A stretch of 64,000 nucleotides of DNA. Origin: Rhizophagus irregularis (Eukaryota > Glomeromycota > Glomeromycetes > Glomerales > Glomeraceae). A program made the translations under genes and the position numbers. The stretch lies in assembly GCF_026210795.1 (NCBI RefSeq), contig NC_089434.1, positions 4,092,001-4,156,000 on the forward strand, written 5' to 3'. Numbering within the stretch: position 1 is the stretch's first letter; every line of letters starts with the position of its first letter. Shown in pieces: positions 42,530 to 53,884 of this stretch. A model generated the notes under the pieces. That model was not told the origin of the DNA. It ran no database searches and saw only the letters and a list, made by a program, of their open reading frames with translations.

Positions 42530-42712
42530 GATTCTATTTTACCATCTCTTCCTACTCCTGTGCCATCAGCAGTTACTTCTTTACCAGTAGGCGCAGATTC
42601 ATCTCCAACTCCAGCATCTATTTCACTACTATTAGCGTTAGTTACCTTAGCAAAATCTACCACCGCTTGTAATTGAGTGTCATGGGATCGCCCAAGTGTA
42701 AAGACTAGAAAA
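42530..42712 (-). CDS. Possible exon of an unrecognised acidic protein
   Basis: The - strand frame reads FTLGRSHDTQLQAVVDFAKV, then TNANSSEIDAGVGDESAPTG, then KEVTADGTGVGRDG. A T-rich stretch ending CTAG lies at its 5' edge, and GATGGTAAAAT, a usable donor, at its 3' edge. The composition is strikingly unlike the surrounding AT-rich DNA. No start codon or partner exon could be linked. It lies about 850 bases 3' of the 7TM gene on the same strand, but that gene has its own stop. Confidence 0.35.
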
Positions 42713-42719
42713 AATTTGT

Positions 42720-43560
42720 GAAATAAAAATTATACACTATTGTTTTTAATTGTAAAACTTTATAAATGCAATACAAATACTATACAACAAATGTAAATCA
42801 AAAGGAAATATCTTGTCTAAAAGTTCTGAACGTTAATTTAAATATTCTATCCTCCCAATAAATAATTCTGGTCGTTACTAATTTCAAATCTCCAAATTTG
42901 AAATCTACAAAAAAAGGGAAGTAAGATGATATTCTTAAATAATAAAATACAAAAATTTAACAATATTCTCAAAAATACCTTTTTCAAGAGTCTCGAACGT
43001 CAATTCAAGCCTTATAACAAAAAGTAAATACTAATATGTGACAAAAGAATTCTAATAATATTTTACGTTTATCGACACGCGTCAGATGTCAATCAACACT
43101 GACGCCTGGGATACTAGTAGTAGTTTAAATTTATAAACAAATATTTTGAAGGCTTTAATTATGGTAAATTAAAGTAATATTTACAAGAAAATTTAATTTA
43201 GTACTTAAAAATAAATTTAATATACAGTATATGATTTAAATTTGTAACTAATGTGAATTCTTTCTTATGTTGTGTTAAAAATAGTATTCATTTGGAATAG
43301 CTTTAGAAATTTGTTGATTTTCCAAGAGCAAATTCAAGGTAAAATCATTCATTCTGCGAGCATAATTACTATATAGCTAATGATAAATAAATGCGGAATT
43401 AATCAATAATAATAATAATAATATACATTTTGTAAAGAGAAAATGGAAATAGATTTAGAAATATAAGTTTAGAAAGTTTAAAATAAATTTGTTCATGATG
43501 GCATGAAATTATGAGCTGTAAAATTACAAACTAATGAATAACAATGTCTGAAGAAGTTGT
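42720..43560. other. AT-rich intergenic stretch
   Basis: No gene supported. An (AAT)n run lies near 43407. Confidence 0.35.
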
Positions 43561-43564
43561 GCCA

Positions 43565-44793
43565 CTAAATTACTACTTCGATCGAAAGATCTTTTTCTAG
43601 ATTATTGTCTTTAGATGATTTTGGAGTACCATCTATTATTTCTTCAATGTCCTCATAATCATATTCATTAACTTCTTCATATTCTTCTTCTCCATCATCA
43701 TTTTTGCGAAGACGTTTCCCTAGTACTACAACTTTTGCACACTCATTGAACGACAATTTTTTCATTGACGCAACTACTATTTTATCATTTTCAATTTGAC
43801 TGTGAGTTGAATTGAGTGGTTTCTCTGTTCCTGCTGAGCCACTACTTGATCCCTCTTTTCCTTCAATGACTTGTACAATCTCAGCATCAGCAGAAATTAC
43901 ATAAGATAATGCAATATATATTATGTTTTTTATAGTAATTGATTCTACTTCAGGCAGGACGTATATCATGTCCAAAACAGCCATAAAATGAAAGACAAAA
44001 GATACGAATAGTCGTAAGAAATTCCAATACATAACTGCTGTGAATACTGATCGTTTGCTTTTAATATTTATTGAAACTTGAGCAACGTTCTTATTAGCGT
44101 TGACTAATATTTGAACTAAGCGGAAGGTTACAAATATATCGATAAGAAATTCCACGACAATTCCACTAGCACCGTAAGGTATAGGAGTAAAAAAGTCAAC
44201 ATGACAACTAACTATATCAACCTCAGGAACGTATTCAGTAGATGCCTGTTGAAAGATAAAATATGGAACCTGAAAATAATATTGGATTATCAATTTTTTT
44301 TTTTGATTTTTTTTTATAAATTATTAATAAAAAACTTACCGAAAGTGCAACTTTAATTGAAAATAATATAATACTTATCCATTTATCTGACCTATAATTA
44401 TGTACATTACGTATTTGTCTTAAACGCAATATCAAGAACGCTAATAATGATAATCTCGTCATAATATTTCCGACTATTATAGTTCTCAGAAGAGCATCAC
44501 ATTGAATGTACGTAGCTATTTTTGGTGTCATATAAAGACCGAAATTTGCTCCCGAACGCACAATTTGAGCAAAATTAAAAATAATTTTTAGTATATTCGA
44601 AGCATTTGCCTGACGAGCTTTGTACAGCATTACCGAAATAAACAAATTGTGTAAAGACATCTACAAAAAAAGAATAAAATATTAATATTTTAAAGAAATA
44701 CTTTTTAATTGATGCATATCAAATAAAAGAATTTACCATGATAGATGCACCTGTCCAAAATCCTAAATATGATTGAATCTGAATATAATTCAT
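43565..44793 (-). CDS. Seven-transmembrane protein, three exons
   Basis: Exons on the - strand are 44793-44737, 44660-44340 and 44269-43565. The introns are GTAAATTC...TTTTTGTAG and GTAAGTTT...TTATTTTCAG, both phase 0, giving 360 residues. Hydrophobic segments are at about YLGFWTGASIMMSLHNLFIS, ILKIIFNFAQIVRSGANFGL, TIIVGNIMTRLSLLAFLIL, WISIILFSIKVALSVPYFIF, GIVVEFLIDIFVTFRLVQIL, FLRLFVSFVFHFMAVLDMIY and IIYIALSYVISADAEIV. That is seven likely membrane helices. A cytosol-type tail of about 110 residues follows, rich in Ser, Glu, Asp and Tyr (DDGEEEYEEVNEYDYEDIEE). The layout resembles a GPCR-like receptor, but I see no family signature, so the ligand and coupling are unknown. No stops or frameshifts. 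Confidence 0.85.
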
Positions 44794-44799
44794 TTTGTA

Positions 44800-45940
44800 T
44801 ATTTTGTATAGAGATTTCTTGAAATTTTTTTTAAAAAAAACTTTAAAATGCTTGAATATAGAGTGAATCTCTAAAGTTCTTATATTTATGAACAAAAATA
44901 AATCAACAATACTAACGAAATCAAAATCTATAAATTATTATATATATTGTTAATTATCGTAAATAACAATGAACCTTGGCGAATACTGTTGAAAATTTTT
45001 ACGTAATACAATGAATACAATGAAAATCTTCTGTTTCAGGTTGATGTTTTTGGAAATTTATGTTTATAAAAGTCATCATTATAAATTAAAATTGCAAAAC
45101 AATAAATTGCCTTTCTGAGCTTTTCTTAACATTTAAAATTTTTTACAATTATAAATTTATAACATTGGATTTTTTTAATCATTATAAAGGATCGACTTAT
45201 AAAGGTTTAAAGACAAAAAACAATATTCATTTATGCTACAATATTGAGATTAAATTTCCGAAAATCCCGAAAATTCCGTACCGTACGTCCGTACTCCGTA
45301 CTTGTCCTATATATACTTAATATATTATAGACATTAATGTCCATTTAATATCAACTGTGGCTCAATAATATATATAAGTATATATCATAGGGTATAAGAC
45401 AATGTAATTGTTGTAAGAGTATCCTTGTATACTGCTATGTATTTCTACTATCTTATTATTGTTTCTTTTGTGTAACAATTTATATAAAGAAATGCGTTAC
45501 TAACATAAAAAAGAAGTAGATTTATATATTGACGCTTATTTTTCTTAATTCGAAACAAGATTCTGCATTCCCCGTCATATATCCAAAATTATAGTCCTTA
45601 AATAACTTGCATCTATATTTTAAAGGTTTTTTTTTTCTTCGGAAATTTTTTTAAAACCATTTTTTTTTTATTAAAATACTAGGGTCAATACTTGCAAATT
45701 TTGGATTCATATGTAATGAAAAGACATATTAGAATAGCAATCTTCTAAATTTTAGATATATTTTCGGTTCCATCATTATAAAACATAAAATAGTAAAAAT
45801 TTTAATAAATTTTTTATTATTCATTTTTCAAGTAACTATACATTATCTTATAAAATATACCGTAATTGATGAAAGATCTCAAAATATTTTTTTGCGCATA
45901 TTGATAATCTCGTTTGGAAGATATTTCACAAAGATAAATG
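44800..45940. other. AT-rich region upstream of the 7TM gene
   Basis: Includes TCCGTACCGTACGTCCGTAC, a short GTAC-rich repeat near 45277-45300, and TATA runs near 45370. No gene. Confidence 0.35.
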
Positions 45941-45941
45941 A

Positions 45942-46279
45942 GTACGGTATATACCGAATATTACTCACAATACTCCATTACCTGGTCATGAACGATCTCG
46001 TCGTCGTAGTGAAGATCACGTTGGTCTTCGAGAGCATCGAAAATCAAATGATAGGTCTAATAATAGTAATAATAATTCTGAAGCAGAACATAATCAATTA
46101 TCCAGAAATACTTTTTTTTTCTTTAGTGTTTGGCTGAAGAAAAAAAAATTATTTTTTTTCTTGCATACTGTTGCACCCTTGAGGAATTTAGTTACCTCAT
46201 TTAACGATCAAAGAAAAAAAAAACTTTTTTTTCGGCAAACGACAGTTGTTCACGCGCAAACAACTTTTTTTTTGTTGCC
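45942..46279 (+). pseudogene. Possible Arg/Ser/Asn-rich coding remnant
   Basis: A frame without ATG stays open for about 110 codons. Its first part reads TPLPGHERSRRRSEDHVGLR, EHRKSNDRSNNSN, SEAEHNQLSRN, which looks like a disordered RS/Asn-rich protein segment. The later part is Lys/Phe-rich and probably read-through of A/T runs. No splice partners found. Confidence 0.3.
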
Positions 46280-48505
46280 GAGTTATTGAAATAAAATAAA
46301 AAATACGAAAAAATATGTTAAAAAAAATTAAATGTATGAAAAAAATATATAGAATATATATACTTTTTTTTATGAAAATTGACTCATCTTGTATAATTAT
46401 TCAGAGAATATTAACACGTCGTGTTCTCGTGTTCAATATATCTAACTCTATGTATTTAAAAATGCGTAATATACATATCTAAATTAACATTTCATTAAAA
46501 GAAATAAATAAGTAATGACTTACTTACTATTGTAAATCGTTTGGTAAGAATGTTAACCATCACGTTAATAAGATTTTCATTTTGATCGAAAATAAAGCAA
46601 ATTTTTAAGACTAAATAAATAAATATGACATAACAGATGATATACTGATGTTTTTGAATTTTTTAACTACGCCATTCATATGAATAAAATTTGGGGTACA
46701 CGAACAAATAATTTTCTCTGGTTCGTGATCATGCTCATCGTTGGAAATCGATCCTGACCTAAAACATTTAGTAAATGTTTCCTCATAATATGTATAGTCA
46801 AATTTGATGCAATTTTAATCACTAGTCAATGAAAAAAAAAATAATGTTATTGATAATATAAAAATTGTATAATTAATAAATTTTATAAAGAAACATTAAT
46901 TTTATAACGTGTAAAATTTTAACAAATTATTTTTTGAGATGATCAGGTGATTCAGCATGTAGTACAATGATTTGACATCATCCATGTCGGACAGTAAAAA
47001 TACTATTTTTTAATCACAAGGTACTTAAATAATAGTTAATAATATTATATCTAACTTCAAATATGATTACTAATCACTAAGCCACAACAAAGTATTGGTT
47101 ATTATAATCATAAATAATATTATATTATAATAATTAAGCTCCGCACATCATCTCATCAATCTCATCAATTGCAGAATCACGAGATACAATAGATACAATG
47201 TTAGTCATCATTTTTTTACTCACGCGTCGCGATTTTTTTACAAATATATATATACTCTCAACATATATATATACCATCAGTTTTTTCTAAAAAAAAAAAT
47301 ACTCTCATACTCTAACCCTTACGCACAACCCACACTTCCAGCTTACATATCTAATAGAAGATGTAAAGGAAAGGGAACTATAAGAGAAGACCTAGAGAAA
47401 GAGGTAAAACGAGAGAAGAGTGAGAAATACACAAACAAACACGCACCATCCACCCATACCCTGTTCCTTTATATCTTCTGTATTAGCAGAAAAGACCGTT
47501 CTGAAGAAGCCTAATAAACAAAGACGTCGCGTACACCTAAGAAAGGGACGAAGTGACGTCCGTGATCAAATTTTTGTCGATATTTCAGAAAGGAAATAGT
47601 AAATATTTATTACTTTATTATTTTTATACTTGAATCTTTATTATTAATATTAAAAAATCTTTTTTTTTATTATAGAGTGATAGGATAAAATGAAGATGAA
47701 GGTGCACATAAAAACACTCCACATATTATTTGTGCAGTTTTCAGTTGTTTTATAAACTTATTTCTTAGAGGAGTTCTTGAAAAAGGGTGCGTATCAAATA
47801 TTAAAAACGCGAAATTTTTTTTTTTATGTTTATACTTATACTTTATATTTGTTATCTGACTTCTTATCATTAGATCATATTTATTCCTTTTTTTATTTAT
47901 CAGTTATAACACTATTTTGTATTGAAACATTAGACAACAGATGAAAGCTCTCTGAATGGTGCATTACCAGTTTTCTAGATGAGTGTAAAATGGCTCAAGA
48001 GACTTTAAAAGAGGTGTGTATTTTTTTATTTGCAAAGTGGGTAACTTCCTAAGCTAAAATTAGAACGGATAACTCATTGAGTCGGGGAGTTCACAAATTT
48101 TACTTAGGAGGGTACTGGATTTATTTGTTTGGGTTGGGTAAGGGTGAGCAAAGTGGGTAATTCCTTGAAATTACCTGCTTTTTCTTTTTTATTTTATTTT
48201 TATTTTTATTTTTTTATTCCCTTTTTTTATTTTTTTTTATTTTTTTTTATTTCTCTTGTTCACTTGATAACCAACTCAAGCAAATAACATCCTACTTTGT
48301 TATTGATAAAGTCTGCTAATTCTAAAGGAGGAATTGGCTATGTCTTCTTTACCATTAAATAAAATTTTAGCACACTATTAATAATTTCTTCTTTCTCATA
48401 ATAGGTAAATGCAGAGATTTACAATCACTGATAGAATGAAGAAATTTCAACTTTAAAAGAAATAATATATGGTAAATAATTAACTTGAAAATTATTCTAA
48501 GAATA
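46280..48505. other. Long AT-rich intergenic stretch
   Basis: Holds a purine-rich segment (47360-47440), AGAGAAGACCTAGAGAAAGA and similar, followed by an A/C-rich stretch. T-runs lie at 48180-48255, and an internal partial repeat CAAAGTGGGTAA(C/T)T recurs at about 48034 and 48149. I cannot support a gene. Confidence 0.35.
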
Positions 48506-48524
48506 TTATATTTATTTTTTTTTC

Positions 48525-48665
48525 TTTTTTTTAGTTAATGGTTCTACTAGAAATACTAATTACGAATAAATTGAATCATTTACTGCTAAAATTAAAAATA
48601 TAATAGGTAATATAGCTTTAGTCGGTGATCCTGGTATGTGGTAAAGGTATGTCATTATATTAGTC
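48525..48665 (+). pseudogene. Weak P-loop-like remnant
   Basis: The + strand reads ESFTAKIKNIIGNIALVGDP, then with one extra base GCGKGMS. GDPGxGKG resembles a Walker A motif with a frameshift inside it. The piece is too short to assign. Confidence 0.2.
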
Positions 48666-48981
48666 ACTAAAGATAAAGTCAACTAAAATCAAAAGATAAC
48701 ATTTAATAAAAAAAATCATTTGTTTATTTTTTTTTTTAAAAAAAACCAAATCACTTAAATATTTGATACTATTATAATGTAAAAATTTCAAATTCGGACT
48801 TAATCTATAAAATCTCCATTTTTTATTTACGCTTTTAAATGAGATGTAAACTTTATTTATATTTATATATAAAAAATCCTCTAATACAATAATAACAAAA
48901 TTTAACTATATTTAAAATTGTATATAAAAGTCCCCCTAGTAAAATATTAATAAATTTTAACTATATCTAAAAATGAAATTA

Positions 48982-50121
48982 TTAAACAAAATTTATAACA
49001 AAATCACGAACTTTCATTAAAAAATTTGTAGTTTTTAGTATACTATTTCTAATAATAAGACCAAAATATCCAACTGGTGTAACGTGTTTTATTGTAGCAT
49101 ATCTAGACTTTAATACATCAACAGGTGCTCGTTTTAACATTTTATTTTCATATTCTTTAATACATGAAATATAATTTTCTGGTGAATAGTTGAGAGCATC
49201 TTGAATAGCATGTGTTGTTCCTAATCCTAATAACGGACTCATAGCATGTGCTGCATTTCCAATTAATGTAACTCGGCTACTTGTCCACGAATTAATAGTT
49301 AATGGATTGATATCTCTTACTTTTCTTAATTGTATTGGATTATAAGTTTTGAATGGATAAGTTTGTGATTCTTTTGGAACTGCTTTAGGAGCTAAATCCC
49401 ATAATTCTAATAAAACATCTGTCATTTCACTCTCTGGTCTTAATTTTCAAATCATATTTTTAACATGTTCAACAACCGATGCTGGATTATTATCATCAAC
49501 TTTGAATTTTTCAGTTTCTTCATTATCTAATTCGCTAGAATAAAAATAAGCTATCATGGTTCTATAATGAAGTTCATCAGAGTTGTTTTTATTCTTGAAA
49601 TTTTGTTCTTGTTCAATTGGAATTAAACGTAAAACGTAATGCAATAAGTGTTTAATCTCCATTTAATCAAAGTGTTTTTTGAATTAAACTATTTCCATTG
49701 ACTTTAATTAGCCTGTCTATTAGATGCTTAGTAGGTACGATAACATTTGCAACAACAAAAGTTGCTCCAATATCATTAATTTGTAATTCTGGTATTTTTT
49801 GTTTTCGAACTAAAGAAAAAAAAAATACATATCAGTTATTAGTCAAACAAAATAAATAATATTTATTTTAATTTATTAAATCTCAAATTCTTACCTGGGG
49901 AATTAACTCCACTTGCATCAACTAAAATGTCACAAAATTCTCGTGAACCATCATCGAAATTTATCCAAACACCTTCGTCAGTTTCTTTATATTTAACAAG
50001 CTTTTTACCCCATTGAACTGGAACATTTTCTAATAAAACATCTCTAAGTCTATCACGATAAGCAACAGTCACTGATAGGAAACGATCGGGGATTTCAGCG
50101 ATTTCATAAATATTTTAAATT
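48982..50121 (-). pseudogene. Decayed, 5'-truncated inverted copy of the FAD-dependent monooxygenase
   Basis: Homologous on the - strand to exon 2 (from NIYEIAEIPDRF) and exon 3 of the gene at 55431-56993. The intron between them is kept (donor near 49893, T-rich acceptor near 49813), so this is a DNA-level duplication, not a retrocopy. Damage: a TGA replaces Arg before KLRPE (near 49452), stops lie around QKTL*LNGD* (near 49660-49680), and an in-frame loss removes most of EALSQALL. The GD motif has become GNAAHAMS (Asp to Asn). The 5' edge at about 50121 is an abrupt join to a polymerase fragment. Exon 1 with the GxGxxG motif is absent, so the product cannot bind FAD. Confidence 0.92.
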
Positions 50122-50450
50122 CCACTTACCAATTACCTTCATATTTTTTAGTTCTCGTGTACCGTCTGATTTGGTTATCCATTGATCAGGTGGTAATTTT
50201 TTAAGTAATGGATGATCTTCCAGATAATTACTAAAATCGTATAAATCCGCATCTTCGATCATATCATTGTACATATTTTCCGTTTCTATCTCGATAATAA
50301 ATGAATCTGTATCAGTATAACACAATCTTGCTCGGTTTCCATACTTTCGCTTGATGTGATTGTAATCAAATATTGATGTTGAAAAACTCGATTGGAAGAA
50401 CCCAATCGCAAACCAAGTTTTGGACGATGAATCAACGTTGATAGCATCTT
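50122..50450 (-). pseudogene. Polinton/Maverick-type DNA polymerase B fragment
   Basis: The - strand frame reads HDTFKDAINVDSSSKTWFAI, then IFDYNHIKRKYGNRARLCYT, DTDSFIIEIETENMYNDMIE and DADLYDFSNYLEDHPLL, ending near KVIGKW. YTDTDS is the catalytic motif C of family B polymerases. The YNHIKRKYG...L.YTDTDS...I.T...Y.DM....DFS.Y...HPL pattern is that of protein-primed polymerases of Polintons and linear plasmids. The frame then runs directly into the monooxygenase pseudogene sequence and stops. Only the palm C-motif part is present, so it is a relic captured at the duplication border. Confidence 0.8.
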
Positions 50451-50459
50451 TAAAAGTAT

Positions 50460-51385
50460 CATGAAATCAGTTTATGGTATATATGTGTATTTACTATATT
50501 ATTTAACATACTTATATAAAGTGCATGCAACCCCAATTACAAAGCGTAATAATTACTAAATGTTCTAAATTTCCAATCGAGTATAAAAATCATCGTAATA
50601 TTTTAATGAGCGAAACGAATTTCATTACATGGAATTTTTTACTTCTGTCTGTAATTATTTTTGTATAATTTAAATAAATAATTTTTATTACTCACTAATA
50701 CGTGATATAATAATAATTTTAGAACTATTTAACAAAAAGACAAAGGTCAGAACAATAACAACTAATGATAATTATAAGCGAGATTAAGAATGTGAATATC
50801 CTTGATGTTACAAAAATTCTCGGTTTTGAACTTTCATACGATGACTTTTTAGTAAGAATATAAAAATATATTTAAATTTTTTTGAAACACTCGCGTAGTA
50901 CATAAAATAAATATCGGAGTAATTCATATATTATTTGCATTCATAGCAGACAGGCTTAATAAAAGAAGTTGCGGTTAAAGAAAATTTAACAAACAATAAT
51001 TCCAAAAGTGTATATACAGATCTTTTCATTAACTGAATATATGCTTACATGTCACGAAAAAAATATTTTCGCAAATCATAATATGGACCGAATTTACAAG
51101 ATAAAAGATTGCCTAAAAATTACGTAATCGAACCCATCCCTTAAATTATTGTTAATTGCTCAAAATTATGAGAAAAATCATTGGAAATTTATTTTAAAGC
51201 CAGATATTACAGTAGTGCCAATCTTGACTGTATTGTCAATTAATGAACATATTATTCTTTATTATGTCAACATCTCATATTTAAAATTTTATAAATTATA
51301 ATTTAATCGATAAAATGAAGTGTATATAATATTATGAAAAAGAGGAAAAAACAAAAATTATTTTCGCCCAATATTCTTTTTATAT
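50460..51385. other. AT-rich intergenic stretch
   Basis: No gene or repeat supported. Confidence 0.35.
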
Positions 51386-51493
51386 CCCTGTAAAAAATTA
51401 TTCAGAAAAATGATCACGTGTCTGAGTTTCTTCGGAATAAAAACTAGAAAAATGATCATTTATCGGAGTTTTTTCCAGAATTTTTCTTATAGG
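51386..51493 (+). mobile_element. Short MITE, CCCTATAAAAAA family, copy
   Basis: 108 bp: CCCTGTAAAAAATTATTCAG, AAAAATGATCACGTGTCTGA, GTTTCTTCGGAATAAAAACT, AGAAAAATGATCATTTATCG, then GAGTTTTTTCCAGAATTTTT and CTTATAGG. The ends are inverted copies of each other. Nearly identical to 60943-61052. Confidence 0.85.
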
Positions 51494-51494
51494 A

Positions 51495-52435
51495 CAATTA
51501 ATATATTGGTTGGCCCAAGATAATAGATAATATTGGAGGCAATGTGAATTAAAGCAAATTGCTAGATCAGCATGTTACTAGTTTTTTTATGCTAAATACT
51601 TGTTAATTATATTTTATTTTAGTTCATTAAATAATATGGAAAAAAATGATCAATATCAAAAACTGACAGGATAACAATCAATATTTACTATATAAAAATT
51701 TTCGATTTTTTTCAGTTGAGTCATAAAATTACTCATGTCTAATTATCAATTTTGATCAAATTAGGCATAGAATTTATACATTTATATCGATGTTCGATGA
51801 AATCCGATCGATCATATGAAATTTTGATACTCTATCGGCCGTAATTAACCACGCATAAGCTGATTTTTAAATTATCATGCATACATATCGTATTCAATAA
51901 GGCATTTAGGATCCTATTGAAAGAACTTAATTTTCTTGTATAATATCTATATCAATGAACTTTAGTTCATGTTTCTATGAAATTTATACAATATAAAGAA
52001 TGTTCGCTCAGTTCAATTATGTGAAATATCAAATTTCAATATAGTTTTTAATGTTGTAAAATATTAATTCGAAATACCGTGTTATCGTGCATTAATTAAA
52101 AATTAATGAAATTTTATTTATATTTTCTTAATACTGTATTCTTTAATCTCCTTAAAGAAATTATTTTTTTCATATTTTCAAAATATAAATTTTACGGGAA
52201 CAGTGAATTAGTAAATGAAAGAAAGTATTAATATCCGTTTGAGTAGGACCCCTGAATATAAAAAATTTTATATTGTGAACCTTGTCTGAGAAAATAGGTA
52301 AATTGGTAAAGTGTACAGTGTACGAAATTAGCAAAAAAATAACAGTGTATGTCAAAAATTTTATATTTATTGAAAATTTTAGTTAAAATGTACTATAAAA
52401 CTTCAATGACAAAATCTTTGATCATCTTTCTCATT
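51495..52435. other. AT-rich intergenic stretch
   Basis: No gene or repeat supported. Confidence 0.35.
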
Positions 52436-52436
52436 A

Positions 52437-52600
52437 TATAGATCCGTTATCTCTGTAAAAACTCCGTAACAATGAGCCTTTCGCGGATCCATTCACGAAA
52501 AATGTAAATTATTCGATAAGTTCCATAATATAAGGTTATTAACTCCGGAAATATCAAATACGGATCGACTTTTTTTTATACTGTACCAAAAATTCCGTAC
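52437..52600 (+). repeat. Dispersed repeat, CCCTATA-family (long form), copy 4
   Basis: Carries TAGATCCGTTATCTCTGTAA, AAACTCCGTAACAATGAGCC, TTTCGCGGATCCATTCACG, ATAATATAAGGTTATTAA and GATCGACTTTTTTTTATAC. Its left terminus (CCCTATA) is missing. Confidence 0.7.
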
Positions 52601-52604
52601 CGTG

Positions 52605-53065
52605 ACCCGAAAAAAGAAAAGGTGAAAAATTTTTTCAGATTGGAAAAAAAGCCAAAGCCAACCTGAAAAAAGAAAAAGGTTTAAAGAATTCGAAAAAAAC
52701 CGAAAAAAAAATTTGCGAGGAGGGACAAAAGAAAAATAGGGAAACGAAAAGGAAAAGGAAAGAAAAAATAAAAAAAAAACTTGAAAAGAAAAAGAAAAAA
52801 AAATTTTGGGGAAAAATAAAGAAAGAAATTGGTCTAAAAAAAAAGATCAAAAAAAAAATAATATAAGTTATTTAAATAATAATAATAATTTTTCGGTTTT
52901 GGAGAAAAAATGAAAAAAAAATGAAAAAAAAGAAAGAGGAAAAAAAACGAAAAATTTTTAAAAAAAGAAAAAAAAGGAAAAGAAAAAAGAGAAATGACAA
53001 AATTTGAAAAAAAGAAAAAACCAAAGAAATTGAAAAAAAAAATAAATATTTGAAAAAAATTCGAT
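52605..53065 (+). repeat. Polypurine low-complexity tract
   Basis: About 450 bases almost purely A and G on the + strand, with a short interruption at 52859-52885. No repeat unit is fixed. The Phe/Ser-only frames on the - strand are artefacts. Such tracts can form triplex or single-strand-prone DNA. Confidence 0.8.
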
Positions 53066-53682
53066 TAATTAATGACTTGCCAATCAATCGGGTCTTAACT
53101 ATAAAAAATACGATTCAAATTAATTTATATTAATTATATTATTTTTGTAAATTTTTTTTTGATTTTTTTTAACAAAAAAAAATGTTTTTACGAAAAAGAG
53201 AAAAAGGTAAAACAATCTATCGAATTATTTGATATGAGGGTTAAAATTAGCACAAACAATTATTATTATTGTTTAACCAATTAAGGTTAATAGATTGCTT
53301 TTTATATTCGAATATTGTGTGAATGTTGTTTGTAAATTGCGTAATAAAATTTTCCCGTTTAATGATTGCAAATTTAGTTAATGATGATAAGCATCAAAAT
53401 CACTGTACTTGGTAAAGGATCGTAAGATATGAATTTCGTCAATTTCGTACAACTTTTCTTGTATTTCGTACATTAGTACAATTTCGTGCTTTTTGTATGA
53501 TAATCATATAATTAAAAATTTTATATTTAATTATTTAATTTGTAATTCAATAAAATTAAGGCCATTATTTTTTTTTTAAATTTTTATTATAAAATCGGAT
53601 ACAGTATAGTACCGTCGTACTGTCCTAATTAGGTTTTGGTACGAAATCTCGAAAATCATTTGAGTGATTGACACAAGACCGA

Positions 53683-53880
53683 CAACAAAATCTCGACAAT
53701 CCAATATCTTGACAAGTCAAAATCCTGACAAGTCAAAATCCCCGACAAAATTATACCACATTTAAACTAAATATTACATATTGCAACAAATTATTTTATT
53801 AGAACACACATCACAAAATTGTCGATATAATGACTTGTCAAGATTTTGGATTGTCGAGATTATGTTGTCGATCGTGTAAA
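53683..53880. mobile_element. Small foldback hairpin element, CGACAA modules
   Basis: The left arm CGACAACAAAATCTCGACAA then TCCAATATCTTGACAAGTC (about 53690-53728) pairs with the right arm GACTTGTCAAGATTTTGGAT then TGTCGAGATTATGTTGTCG (about 53831-53869) at 37 of 39 positions. About 100 bases of AT-rich loop separate them, and an extra GACAAGTCAAAATCC module follows the left arm. Non-coding. The module grammar recalls the larger foldback element at 38787-40150. Confidence 0.8.
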
Positions 53881-53884
53881 ACTA

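Noticed and set aside
45277-45300. GTAC-rich palindromic word as an operator
   Set aside because: Short and AT/GC-simple; no neighbouring gene start depends on it.
52635-53087. Phe/Ser-rich 71-residue frames on the - strand
   Set aside because: Translation of a polypurine tract; no complexity, no start context and no partner exon.
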